Origin: Kuenenia sp039794105 | GTDB lineage: Bacteria; Planctomycetota; Brocadiia; Brocadiales; Brocadiaceae | Direction of reading: 5' to 3' | NCBI RefSeq assembly: GCF_039794105.1 | Contig: NZ_JBDIWA010000001.1 | Span: 1 to 64,000 of the forward strand | DNA: 64,000 bases | Shown here: positions 16,574-25,013 of the stretch, one piece after another | How the letters are laid out: the number at the start of each line of letters is the position of its first letter | Numbering within the stretch: the first letter of the stretch is position 1 | Notes under the pieces: generated by a model | The model's input: only the letters and a program-made list of their open reading frames with translations | The model's database searches: none | Told to the model about the DNA's origin: nothing | Program-made: the position numbers and the translations under genes

Positions 16574-18842
16574 CGCAGCAGCTCATACGCGCGGAGAATC
16601 CCTCTTTTTGGATGATATGCCCCTGCCGTCAGGCATGCTCTACGCGTCGGTATTTTCCTCTCCGGTAATGCATGGAAATATTATTCGCCTCCAATTGCAG
16701 GAAGCACGTTTAGCAAAAGGGGTAGTTGCCGTTCTCTCTTCAAAAGATATTCCGGGTATAAATCAAATTGGGTCGATTATTCAGGACGAAGAACTTCTGG
16801 CGCAAAACAAGGTAAATTACATAGGACAACCGGTGGCGGTTGTTGTGGCGGAAAGTCAGCGAGCCGCAAGAAACGCGGCAAAAATAATCTTGGCGGAAAT
16901 AGAGGAATTGCCTGCCGTTACCGATCCAAAAGAGGCATTTGAAAAAGGGTATATTATTGACGCGCCGAGGACGTTTACCCTTGGAGATGTTGATTCTTTG
17001 TGGCAAAAATGCGATCTCGTGGTAGAAGGCTCTTGCGATACGGGCGGGCAGGAACATGTTTATCTGGAAACGCAGAGAGCGAGAGCGGTCCCGCTGGAAG
17101 GAAACAATATACGTATCTATTCTTCAACGCAAAGCCCCTCCGCAGTGCAGCATCATGCGGCAAAGGTATTGGGACTGTCCAGTCATAATGTGGAGGTGGA
17201 AGTAAAACGTATCGGCGGCGGTTTCGGCGGTAAGGAAGACCAGGCTACGCCATGGGCCTGCATGGCGGCGCTTGCTGCATGGATAACACAAAGGCCTGTG
17301 GAGCTGGTTTTGCAGAGAGGTGAAGACATGAGGATGACCGGCAAACGGCATCCGTATAAATCCGATTTTAAAATGGGGGTGACAAAAGAGGGGGTCATAC
17401 TCGGTTACGAGGTGAAACATTATCAAAACTCCGGCGCCGTTGCAGACTTATCCACGGCCGTTTTGGAGAGAACAATGCTTCACAGCACGAATTGTTATTA
17501 TATGCCCAACGTCAGGATATTCGGCGTTTGCTGCAAGACAAATCTCCCACCAAATACTGCCTTCAGGGGATTCGGGGCGCCGCAGGGAATGTTTGCAATT
17601 GAAAGCGCAATCACAAAGGTGGCAGAAAAGCTCAATATGCCGCGAGAGGAAATACAGGCTAAAAATCTGTTAGCAGCAAACAATGCCTTTCCATACGGAC
17701 AAACAGCCGGGAATTGCAGCATCAGAACCGTTTGGGAAAAAGTTGAGACGAAATACACTCTTCAGAAGATTAGAAAACGGGCGCTCTCCTTTAATAAATC
17801 CCACTTTGAAACAAAAAAAGGGGTAGCTGTAATGCCCATTTGTTTTGGCATATCATTTACTACGACTTACATGAATCAGGCAAGCGCTTTGGTGCATGTA
17901 TTTACCGATGGAAGCGTGAGCGTTTCTACCGGCGGAGTAGAAATGGGTCAGGGGCTAACGACCAACATCACGGCAATTGCCGCAAAAGCATTGGGAATAA
18001 ATCACAACCGCATAAAAGTAGAAGCCACGAATACTACCCGCATTGCAAATATGTCTCCCAGCGCTGCAAGCGCTACAACCCTTCTTAACGGAAATGCCTT
18101 GTTATTGGCGGTCAATCAGATTATTGGCAGATTAAAATCCCTTTTAGCGCAGGAACTTTCCATTTCCGACAAAGAAAAGATTTCAATTGCAAACGAAAAG
18201 ATTTTTTGTAATGCGCATGATACAGGCTGGACGTGGGAGCAATTGATTCACGCTGCACATCAAAAACGTATAAACCTTTCAGCGCATGGATTCTTTGCAA
18301 CGCCAAAAATATGGTTTGATAAAATGAAAGAAAAGGGCAGCCCGTTTGCATATCATGTGTATGGGGCAGCGGTCATAGAGGTGACGCTGGACTGCCTGCG
18401 GGGGGTGTATACCATTGATTCGGTAAAAATTGTGCATGACTTAGGCAGGCCTATTAATGAAACAGTTGACCGCGCGCAGATCGAGGGAGGGCTGGCGCAG
18501 GGTTTGGGGTGGATGGCGCTGGAAGACCTGCGTTTTAATGACAAAGGGCAGTTGCTTTCACGTGACCTTGCCACGTATAAAGTCCCGGATGCTTATTTTA
18601 TGCCGGACGACATAGAAATTGAATTTTTGGAAAATGAAGAGAGCTTGCCCGGCCCTTACGGAAGCAAGGCAGTTGGTGAGCCGCCTTTTATGTATGGAAT
18701 AGGCGTGTTCTTTGCTCTTCGGGACGCAATGCGCGCATTTATGCCTGAAAATGATTTTGACTTTGCCACACCATTGACCCCGGAACGGGTACTATTGCAG
18801 TTGTGCCCGGAATACGTCAATTATTTAAAATGTATAATCTAA
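16560..18842 (+). CDS. xdhB: Xanthine dehydrogenase-type molybdopterin subunit
   Basis: This 760-aa catalytic subunit binds molybdenum cofactor and hydroxylates purines such as hypoxanthine and xanthine. Visible family motifs are GQEHVYLETQ (about 163), GGGFGGKEDQ (about 220), AFRGFGAPQG (about 334), the EMGQGLTTN loop (about 462) and GSKAVGEPPFMYG (about 700), which contains the catalytic Glu. The Glu of GGKE and the Arg of AFRGFG, used for purine binding in known enzymes, are both present, supporting xanthine dehydrogenase over aldehyde or CO oxidoreductases. It starts MNRIDAAAHTRGESLFLDD inside the end of xdhA. Confidence 0.93.
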   Translation: MNRIDAAAHTRGESLFLDDMPLPSGMLYASVFSSPVMHGNIIRLQLQEARLAKGVVAVLSSKDIPGINQIGSIIQDEELLAQNKVNYIGQPVAVVVAESQRAARNAAKIILAEIEELPAVTDPKEAFEKGYIIDAPRTFTLGDVDSLWQKCDLVVEGSCDTGGQEHVYLETQRARAVPLEGNNIRIYSSTQSPSAVQHHAAKVLGLSSHNVEVEVKRIGGGFGGKEDQATPWACMAALAAWITQRPVELVLQRGEDMRMTGKRHPYKSDFKMGVTKEGVILGYEVKHYQNSGAVADLSTAVLERTMLHSTNCYYMPNVRIFGVCCKTNLPPNTAFRGFGAPQGMFAIESAITKVAEKLNMPREEIQAKNLLAANNAFPYGQTAGNCSIRTVWEKVETKYTLQKIRKRALSFNKSHFETKKGVAVMPICFGISFTTTYMNQASALVHVFTDGSVSVSTGGVEMGQGLTTNITAIAAKALGINHNRIKVEATNTTRIANMSPSAASATTLLNGNALLLAVNQIIGRLKSLLAQELSISDKEKISIANEKIFCNAHDTGWTWEQLIHAAHQKRINLSAHGFFATPKIWFDKMKEKGSPFAYHVYGAAVIEVTLDCLRGVYTIDSVKIVHDLGRPINETVDRAQIEGGLAQGLGWMALEDLRFNDKGQLLSRDLATYKVPDAYFMPDDIEIEFLENEESLPGPYGSKAVGEPPFMYGIGVFFALRDAMRAFMPENDFDFATPLTPERVLLQLCPEYVNYLKCII

Positions 18843-18897
18843 GAGAAGTATCCGGTTACGAAAGATGCCGCAGACAATTTGAATAAAAGGAGTTCCC

Positions 18898-19221
18898 ATG
18901 AAAATTGAGGAAACACGCATTTCACTTATCAACCAGCTTGTTGGCCTGGTGAATAAATACTGCGCTAAATTGCAGATCGAAGACGATATTCAAACGTTGT
19001 TTTTTTATTACAAAAAAAACTGGCTTTCGGGGTCTGAACGCAAACTGTACATATACTCTCCCTCTTCAGAGGGCAAGTCTTCGGGCCTCTTTGGCAATGG
19101 TATCAGGGAAGACATCAGGATTGTAGTATTGAGCGAGGAATATTTTGAGTGCGCGCAAAAGGTGGCGGAAGAGTACGAAATGGTAAGCCAGAAAACCGCA
19201 ACGGTAGTTCGTGCATTTTAA
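18898..19221 (+). CDS. Hypothetical 107-aa protein behind xdhB
   Basis: I do not recognise this soluble protein. It is mixed alpha/beta by pattern (helical start EETRISLINQLVGLVNKYC, then beta-like stretches YIYSPSS and DIRIVVLSEEYF, and a C-terminal helix). The ribosome site AAGGAG is 5 bases before the ATG. It begins 55 bases after xdhB on the same strand, so it probably belongs to the same transcript and may assist that enzyme, but this is context only. Confidence 0.7.
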   Translation: MKIEETRISLINQLVGLVNKYCAKLQIEDDIQTLFFYYKKNWLSGSERKLYIYSPSSEGKSSGLFGNGIREDIRIVVLSEEYFECAQKVAEEYEMVSQKTATVVRAF

Positions 19222-19299
19222 AAGTATCTTAGTCTTAGTATCTTATCGGTAATTTCTTTGCATTTTTTGGCAAAATATTTAATTGTCCCTTCTGCGGTT

Positions 19300-19372
19300 G
19301 ACGAGAGACGAGGGACGAAAGACGAGAGACGAGAGACGAGGGACGAAGGATTAATGACCAATGACCAATGAC
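19300..19372. repeat. Heptanucleotide array (GACGAGA then GACCAAT units)
   Basis: GACGAGA/GACGAGG/GACGAAA units repeat about nine times and then switch to ATGACCA units (three). The same two unit types in the same order recur at 24801-24865. Period is 7 throughout. Confidence 0.88.
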
Positions 19373-19380
19373 TGTTCAGG

Positions 19381-20187
19381 TTATTTTTTCCGTTTCCCGG
19401 CGTTGAACAATTCATACCGTATTTGATGATGCGGGGTGAAAAATTTCTTGTCCAGCAGCGAGACAAATACCCACGAGGTGAGCGCTACCGTTGCGGCGAT
19501 GCTGAGGATAATTACTATCTGATACTTGACAGCCGTAACAGGGCTGGAGCCTGCGATTATTTGTCCCGTCATCATCCCTGGCAGGTGAACGATTCCCATA
19601 ACCATCATGCTGTTTAACGAGGGGATTAATGAAGCGCTAAGCGCCTGCTGACGGGATTTCCGGGAAGCCATTTTTGACTCATAACCAAGAGAAAGCAACA
19701 TTTCTATTTCAGGCACTCTGTTTTCTAATTCGCTTTTATAGCGTTCTCCCGCCAATGCGGCGCCATTCATTCCATTGGCAATAATCATACCGGCGACAGG
19801 TATTAAATATTGCGGGTCGTACCAGACAGGAATTCTGATTACTAGCAAAAAAATAAATAACAGCGAAAATGCTGAAGCCAATGATACCGAGATTAATGCG
19901 CAGAAATACATTCCTTTCACAGGGTTTTTAAGCCATTTAATCACGGTTTGTGATGCGACAAAGATCATAACAAGAAGAATGGGCATTACAACGTACCATT
20001 GTTTATGATCAAATATTAATTTTATGAAAAACCCTACGAGGATTAATTGTATTGCGGCGCGAAAGCTTCCGATGAGTATTGTTTTTTCCAGCCGCAATGA
20101 TTCATAAAGAGAGATGCCTATAAGCAGGATTACAAACACGCTGCAGAAACCAAGCTGCAACCAGGGAACATCGATAGCATTATTCAT
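19381..20187 (-). CDS. fetB: ABC transporter permease, FetB (UPF0014) family
   Basis: This 268-aa integral membrane protein has about seven hydrophobic segments. The family core (GMIIANGMNGAALAGERYKS, then LLSLGYESKMASRKSRQQAL, then GMVHLPGMMTGQI-like loop near 205-220, here IVHLPGMMTGQIIAG) is plain. E. coli FetAB is linked to iron export and metal homeostasis, and the substrate here is unproven. The start ATG overlaps the stop of the ATPase gene by 4 bases (ATGA). It is last in the unit with fetA and the dehydrogenase/racemase fusion. Confidence 0.9.
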   Translation of the reverse strand: MNNAIDVPWLQLGFCSVFVILLIGISLYESLRLEKTILIGSFRAAIQLILVGFFIKLIFDHKQWYVVMPILLVMIFVASQTVIKWLKNPVKGMYFCALISVSLASAFSLLFIFLLVIRIPVWYDPQYLIPVAGMIIANGMNGAALAGERYKSELENRVPEIEMLLSLGYESKMASRKSRQQALSASLIPSLNSMMVMGIVHLPGMMTGQIIAGSSPVTAVKYQIVIILSIAATVALTSWVFVSLLDKKFFTPHHQIRYELFNAGKRKK

Positions 20188-20885
20188 AGTTCTTCCTTTG
20201 CAAATGCCAGTTCAGGGCGTTCAATTTCCTTTACCCTTCCGTTTTCAAGCACCAGAAACCGGTTTCCAAGTCTTTTGGCGAAATCAAGCTGATGTGTTAC
20301 CACAAGCATGGAAATGGAGTTTTCCCGAATGATTTGTTTCAGGCTGTGGATGAGTATGCGTGCATTTTCTTCGTCCAATGCGGTAGTGGGTTCGTCGAGC
20401 AAAAGAACAGACGGGCGGTTGATTAACGTTCTTGCCAGCGCTATTCTTTGTTTTTCGCCAACAGATAGTTCCTGGGAAGGCCGCTGAAGAAACGATTCGT
20501 TAAGCCCTGTCAGATGGAGCGTGGCAATGATTTGATTTTTCATGTCATGCGGAATTTCATTTTTGCGAAAAGGCAGCAACAGGTTGCTTTCCACAGTGCC
20601 TTCGAGGAGGCATGGGATTTGGGATAGATATGCTATCTCTTTTCGTAACACGAGTGGTGAAATGGTGTGAATATCTGTACCCTTGTATAAGATTGTGCCG
20701 TCCGACGCCTCCAATAATCGATTGCCAAGCTTTAACAGGGTTGATTTCCCGTATCCGGATTGGCCGAGAATGACAACAATCTCTTTTCCCCATGCTGTAA
20801 GATATAATTTATGAAGAATGTTTTCGTCATGGTTATATCCGAAGGATACGTTCCGGAATTCGAGAAACGGATGTTCGTTGTACAT
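20184..20885 (-). CDS. fetA: ABC transporter ATP-binding protein, FetA-like
   Basis: This 233-aa single ATPase cassette has Walker A GQSGYGKST (about 38-46), signature ELSVGEKQRIALARTL (LSVGE in place of LSGGE), Walker B LLLDEPTTALDEE and switch His in VVTHQ. It pairs with the overlapping FetB-type permease. The start lies 51 bases after the stop of the upstream fusion gene on the same strand, so all three may be one operon, an unusual link between a metal-type transporter and glutamate chemistry. Confidence 0.9.
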   Translation of the reverse strand: MYNEHPFLEFRNVSFGYNHDENILHKLYLTAWGKEIVVILGQSGYGKSTLLKLGNRLLEASDGTILYKGTDIHTISPLVLRKEIAYLSQIPCLLEGTVESNLLLPFRKNEIPHDMKNQIIATLHLTGLNESFLQRPSQELSVGEKQRIALARTLINRPSVLLLDEPTTALDEENARILIHSLKQIIRENSISMLVVTHQLDFAKRLGNRFLVLENGRVKEIERPELAFAKEEL

Positions 20886-20936
20886 AGTTTTACTGAAGTT
20901 ATTTGAGAAGGCCTGTGTTTTTTTTGCAGTTTTTAT

Positions 20937-23687
20937 TTACTGCAAATGAAAAAGGCTTACGAGCCTTTCCTTTCCGTTATATTTTACTTTAACACTATTA
21001 TTATCAAAAAACTTCATTTCTTCAATTTCATCAGCCGTAATTCCCTCCAGTTTATTTTGCAGTATGTTTTTAATTTGGTCTTCCCTGTCGCCTAATTTTA
21101 CCTTTTCTTCCGGGGACAGGTTTTGGGAGGAAATAATATCTTCAAGGATCAGACGGTCAAAATCTTTCCCTTTTCTTGCCCTTTTTATAAATTCCAATTC
21201 CCGCTCCCCCTGTTGCAATGGTATCTGCTTTATGATGTCCTGGACTTCTTCAATTACGGTTTCCACTGTGCTGATAAATTCCAGTTCGCCGAAGAGGTCT
21301 TTTAGTGTGCTTTTTAAATAATCGTAATGCGTGCAGGCAAGACACAGGTGTGAAATAGTATTTTTTTTTATAAATTCTTTTAGATTTACATAGATGAGGT
21401 CTCTTGCCGTTTTGTAAAATTCCTTTTGTTTTTCTTCCGTATCAAAGCTTTTTTTGTATAACATTTCCGATAAGACTGCCAGTAATGGGGTTGGCTTTGC
21501 CAACACATGGTATCCTGCTTCTCTGATACGTTTTTCATAAATGCCGCTTTTTATTGTTCCTGCCGTGCCAATAATGCCAATCCTTGCGTCTTTTGGCAAC
21601 GCGTTTATTTTTAATAATGTTTTCTTTACAGGGCCAATAAATTGTATGTGCGGAAAACGTGTACGTAATTTTTTATGATTAACCATGGTATCAACCGTAT
21701 TGCAGGCAAAGCAGACGATGACGTTTCTGGAAATAACCCCCAGCCAAAGGAATACTGTTTTAAGAAAGTACGGCGTATTATAAATGAACCGGTAGAAAAA
21801 CCCGTTTGATTGATGCATGGTTTTGCAGCGTTCGTCTATTTCATGAACTGCCCGGAATGTGATGTCATTTATTTCTTCCTTTGATTTTTGTCCAAACGGG
21901 AAATTCGCTTTGTCGGTAAAAAGCAGCAGTTTTATATTTCCCCCGGGCAGTGTCCTGTTAAGTTTTTCTGTTACAATAATCCCGCCCTGTCCGGAATCAA
22001 AGACGCCTATTATTAAGGGCTTCTTGTCTTTCCTTTTCTTTTGCGGTACATTTTTTGCCTCCATGGTGCTAATGATTCTTTTGATAGCCGCTACATCGCC
22101 TGCGACCGATAAATCAATGGAATGTTTTTCCACCAGGTTTTTGAATACATTATTTTTTAAAACGTTTTCGATTCTCGATATAATATCTTTAAAGACGTAT
22201 TCTTTTTCCCAGTAGTCATTCTGGGCGTTTTGTGTTTTTTCCAGGTAAGATGCGATAATTCCGCCGGATTTTACAATGGAATCCCTGGCAACAACCTTTC
22301 CCTTTTTTATCAGTATGTGATACCCTTCCTGGGAGATTCCTGCATTTGCAGCAGAAATAACATAACGGGCCTGAATGCTTTCAACATTATGGATGTGTAT
22401 CTGGTTTTCTATGGTGGCCAGAAAAACGATGTCAACCTTTTCTTTCAGTAGTTCATAGGGTTCGGCATAAACACTTGCTCCCCGGAAGCCATAAATACTG
22501 CCGCATGTTTCTTTATGTCTGATTAACGCATCTATGTCTATCCCCTCATAATTATACAACGCCACTACTTTCTTTTCTCTCCGGTCATATTCGCTTACAG
22601 CAACTACTTTTGTCCCTTTTTGTGAAAAGAACTGTGATGCGTTTAACCCGATGCTGTCAAAACCGTGAATAACAACCGTCTTTCCCGCTAAATAATTCTT
22701 TCTTTCTCTTCCAATCCGTACCTTTAAATAGTCTTTTGGATCTTCATTGTGCCAAACCAGAATGTTCGTGATTTCCACCGCAGCAAATGCTGTGGCTTCT
22801 CCTCTGCCTGCCAATCCGCCGTGAGTTTTAAACGTAACGGCACCCAATTCCGAAACGCTTCTTTTTGCTTCCGCCGGTGTTTTTATTTCCTTTGCAAATG
22901 CTGCGGCTGTTTTTAGATAAGGCAAATCTTCTGTCCATACAATCTCAGCATCCCGGATGCTTTTTAATTTTTCCAAAAGCCCTTTTTCCCTGATTTTTTC
23001 CATCTCAGTCAATGCCCTGAAATGGCCATCTGCCATAGAATCCATCATTGCGCCGTCAGTGCCTATGTCCGGGCCGGGGGAATATGCATCATGCCCCATA
23101 ATCCCTTCTTTTGTAAGTAAGTAACCTACTTCCCTGGCCAATCTCCTTTTTTCATTATTTGTCAGGTCTATGGATTTAAGAAATAGTTCCCCCCTCGCAT
23201 ATTCCGGTTTGCCAAGAAAAATTCCGCACATTCCTCCACCAAGCGGGAGGGAATATAGAGCAAGTTTTAACGTGGTTACAATGGAAAGGGCTTCAATTCC
23301 TTCAGAGACCCATTCAAAACAAAATTCACGTATTTCATCAAGAGATGCCTTTTGTTTCCGTAATTGGTCAAACAGTTCAAAAAAGCTGTCCCCAAGAATA
23401 TGTGGCTGGATTAATAAGATACCGCCTTTAGGCGGGCCAAGAGTGAGGTTATGGAAAACCACCGTTATCAGCAGAACTAATTTCACGCCGCTATCAGTGT
23501 AGAATTCCAAAGGTATTTTCCAGACATGCTCAGGCGTCTTAAGAATGGGAAATAATTTATGACAATTCTTGTAAAAAACGGGATCTTTTTCCCTAATGAC
23601 TTCAACCGCTTCGTCAAGCCGGTTGTGAACGTTTTTTAAAAGCGGATTTTTAATTTTTCTGTTTCTAAACAAAAGGGACGAATTCAT
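20937..23687 (-). CDS. Glutamate dehydrogenase-like / glutamate racemase-like fusion protein
   Basis: This 916-aa fusion has two halves. Residues 20-540 resemble Glu/Leu/Phe/Val dehydrogenases: GPPKGGI (Lys87), TLKLAL (Lys141), SPGPDIGTDG (Asp207) and a Rossmann segment VVIHGFDSIG (338-347). The catalytic-Lys motif GGGKGG reads GGGMCG, with Met at 153, so normal dehydrogenase chemistry is doubtful. Residues 557-790 resemble glutamate racemase MurI: VFDSGQGGI (561-569), KANFPFGQKS, ACNT with Cys661 and ACTHYDYL with Cys784, so both racemase cysteines remain. A hydrophobic insert of about 25 residues (627-651) precedes the first Cys motif. If active, the protein would tie glutamate binding to D-glutamate supply for cell wall. 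It is first in line with fetA and fetB. Confidence 0.85.
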   Translation of the reverse strand: MNSSLLFRNRKIKNPLLKNVHNRLDEAVEVIREKDPVFYKNCHKLFPILKTPEHVWKIPLEFYTDSGVKLVLLITVVFHNLTLGPPKGGILLIQPHILGDSFFELFDQLRKQKASLDEIREFCFEWVSEGIEALSIVTTLKLALYSLPLGGGMCGIFLGKPEYARGELFLKSIDLTNNEKRRLAREVGYLLTKEGIMGHDAYSPGPDIGTDGAMMDSMADGHFRALTEMEKIREKGLLEKLKSIRDAEIVWTEDLPYLKTAAAFAKEIKTPAEAKRSVSELGAVTFKTHGGLAGRGEATAFAAVEITNILVWHNEDPKDYLKVRIGRERKNYLAGKTVVIHGFDSIGLNASQFFSQKGTKVVAVSEYDRREKKVVALYNYEGIDIDALIRHKETCGSIYGFRGASVYAEPYELLKEKVDIVFLATIENQIHIHNVESIQARYVISAANAGISQEGYHILIKKGKVVARDSIVKSGGIIASYLEKTQNAQNDYWEKEYVFKDIISRIENVLKNNVFKNLVEKHSIDLSVAGDVAAIKRIISTMEAKNVPQKKRKDKKPLIIGVFDSGQGGIIVTEKLNRTLPGGNIKLLLFTDKANFPFGQKSKEEINDITFRAVHEIDERCKTMHQSNGFFYRFIYNTPYFLKTVFLWLGVISRNVIVCFACNTVDTMVNHKKLRTRFPHIQFIGPVKKTLLKINALPKDARIGIIGTAGTIKSGIYEKRIREAGYHVLAKPTPLLAVLSEMLYKKSFDTEEKQKEFYKTARDLIYVNLKEFIKKNTISHLCLACTHYDYLKSTLKDLFGELEFISTVETVIEEVQDIIKQIPLQQGERELEFIKRARKGKDFDRLILEDIISSQNLSPEEKVKLGDREDQIKNILQNKLEGITADEIEEMKFFDNNSVKVKYNGKERLVSLFHLQ

Positions 23688-23789
23688 GGATATATTTGCC
23701 GGACATTGAAAATTTGTTTTATTTGCGGGAATAAGGAATGTATCGATTGTTTTAGTTAACTAAATATTTCAATACTTCTCAAGATATTT

Positions 23790-23898
23790 CCTTATGGGTT
23801 CACAAATTGTGATTTCTTAAAAGTTGGTGTTGTAAAGCGAAGAGGCTCTTCGCGCTACATTTCGTAATTTGTGAACCTGTAAGGTATAACACCAACTT
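23790..23898. repeat. Interleaved inverted repeats around a hairpin
   Basis: Arm 1 (23790-23808, CCTTATGGGTTCACAAATT) pairs with 23866-23884 at 17 of 19 positions. Arm 2 (23821-23831, AAGTTGGTGTT) pairs perfectly with 23888-23898. The order is 1-2-1'-2', the topology of a pseudoknot. Between them lies a perfect hairpin GCGAAGAG-G-CTCTTCGC (23837-23853). Confidence 0.7.
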
Positions 23899-23908
23899 GT
23901 TCTGGAAA

Positions 23909-24217
23909 CCCGGCGGGTTCAGGTTTGCAACCCAATGTCATTAAGTTAAGGATATTTGATCAAAAAACAACCCCCTTTATCCCCCTTTTTTAAGGGGAAC
24001 TTTTATGGCAGGCTGCTTAACTTAATGACATTGGTTTGCAACCTGAACCCATAAGTTTATGCGGATAATGGGGCTATGTACTGCGGTAAAATTCCAATGC
24101 CCAAATCACAAAATCCCTGCTTGGAATCTGGACTTTATTTGTTATTTGTTCTGCCAACAGGAGGGTGGGATTGAAGGTATAAAACGTTTGGTTCAGGTTA
24201 CAAACCTGAACCCGCGA
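23909..24217. repeat. Composite dispersed repeat, copy A
   Basis: Starts CCCGGCGGGTTCAGG and ends in the palindrome GGTTCAGGTT-ACA-AACCTGAACC. It has arms CCAATGTCATTAAGTTAAG (23932-23950) and its exact inverse (24016-24034) around a 65-bp core (23951-24015). The whole element aligns to copy B at 38861-39182 with scattered substitutions and small gaps, but the core is inverted relative to copy B and identical at all 65 positions. Confidence 0.88.
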
Positions 24218-24280
24218 ATGTAGTTTCCATTGCCATTACGTTCCCAAAACAGGAGTTTGGTAACGAGCATTTTTACTTTT

Positions 24281-24481
24281 TCAAAAAACTAAACTTTTCC
24301 GAAAGGCCACTTTTTTTTGTCTAAAAATATCACAGTCCTGATAATTCTTAGAGCAATAAATAATTGCGAATGGCACGCTCAGACTATCCATTTTTGTGCA
24401 ATAACAGTCTTCGCATGGCGGATTTTTAATGAAAGGACACAGATTTCTGATTACGCCAGGTCTGCTTGTGCTGAATTCCAT
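24281..24481 (-). CDS. Small cysteine-rich protein
   Basis: This 66-aa protein has six cysteines at 15, 23, 26, 28, 43 and 50 (LCPFIKNPP, then CEDCYCTKM, IIYCSKNYQDC). The spacing suggests a metal- or Fe-S-binding knuckle. I recall short bacterial hypothetical proteins with the same CPF...CYC...YC...C layout, but cannot check this. The ribosome site GGAG, 9 bases before the ATG at 24481, supports translation. It is isolated between repeats and transcribed toward the fusion gene, about 590 bases away. Function unknown. Confidence 0.6.
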   Translation of the reverse strand: MEFSTSRPGVIRNLCPFIKNPPCEDCYCTKMDSLSVPFAIIYCSKNYQDCDIFRQKKVAFRKSLVF

Positions 24482-25013
24482 TTTAGTTTACTCCATTCAG
24501 GTTATTGTTGTGCAGGGAGTGCTTTGTCCCTGTCTGGATAAACAGAGCGCAATCCTTGTTCCTAAAAATAATTATTTTTATTAGTTTTTTAAGTATTTGA
24601 TAAATAAAGACATACTTGCGGTATTTATATTCTTGCGATGGCTAGTTTCTCTTTGGATGCAGGGGTTATTGATAGATTTTCCGAAAAATTTACGCTGATG
24701 CGTGTATTTCAGGAAAAAGTGCGAAATTTTTTCGCATCTGGGGATGTAGCCACAGATTACACAGATTAAAAAAATTGCCACAAGCCTACAATTGACTGCG
24801 GATGAAAGACGAGAGACGAGAGACGAGAGACGAGAGACGAAAGACCAATGACCAATGACCAATGGCTTCCATAAGGGAAATGAAAATTTTATTGTAATCA
24901 TATTTTACTATCTGATATAAAATATATCCTTCATTTCTTCAATTATTAGAAACCGGAAAACACATCATTATTAAAATAAATAAACTTTTTTTAAGGAAGA
25001 GGGAGAATATTGT
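24482..25013. other. Intergenic region with heptamer array, before CBS gene
   Basis: 532 bases. 24752-24775 holds ACAGATTACACAGATT, a sequence seen again at 25540-25562. 24801-24865 is a heptamer array. The remainder is AT-rich, with no gene or promoter that can be named. Confidence 0.55.
24801..24865. repeat. Heptanucleotide array (GACGAGA then GACCAAT units)
   Basis: GACGAGA units (about six) are followed by GACCAAT units (three). This is the same pair and order as at 19300-19372, which is more than chance sharing of a period. Confidence 0.88.

Larger units (their letters stand above)
23688..24280. other. Repeat-filled region upstream of fusion gene
   Basis: About 590 bases without a gene. 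It contains interleaved inverted repeats (23790-23898) and the first composite repeat (23909-24217). A decayed palindrome of GTTCCCAA type follows near 24240-24267. The fusion gene's promoter should lie at the low-coordinate end, but no motif is clear. Confidence 0.6.

Noticed and set aside
23909..23935. T-arm of a tRNA (GGTTCAGGTT-like)
   Set aside because: No acceptor or anticodon stems can be built, and the sequence is part of a dispersed repeat.
24801..24865. CRISPR-like array
   Set aside because: The repeats are 7 bases with no spacers and no cas genes are near.
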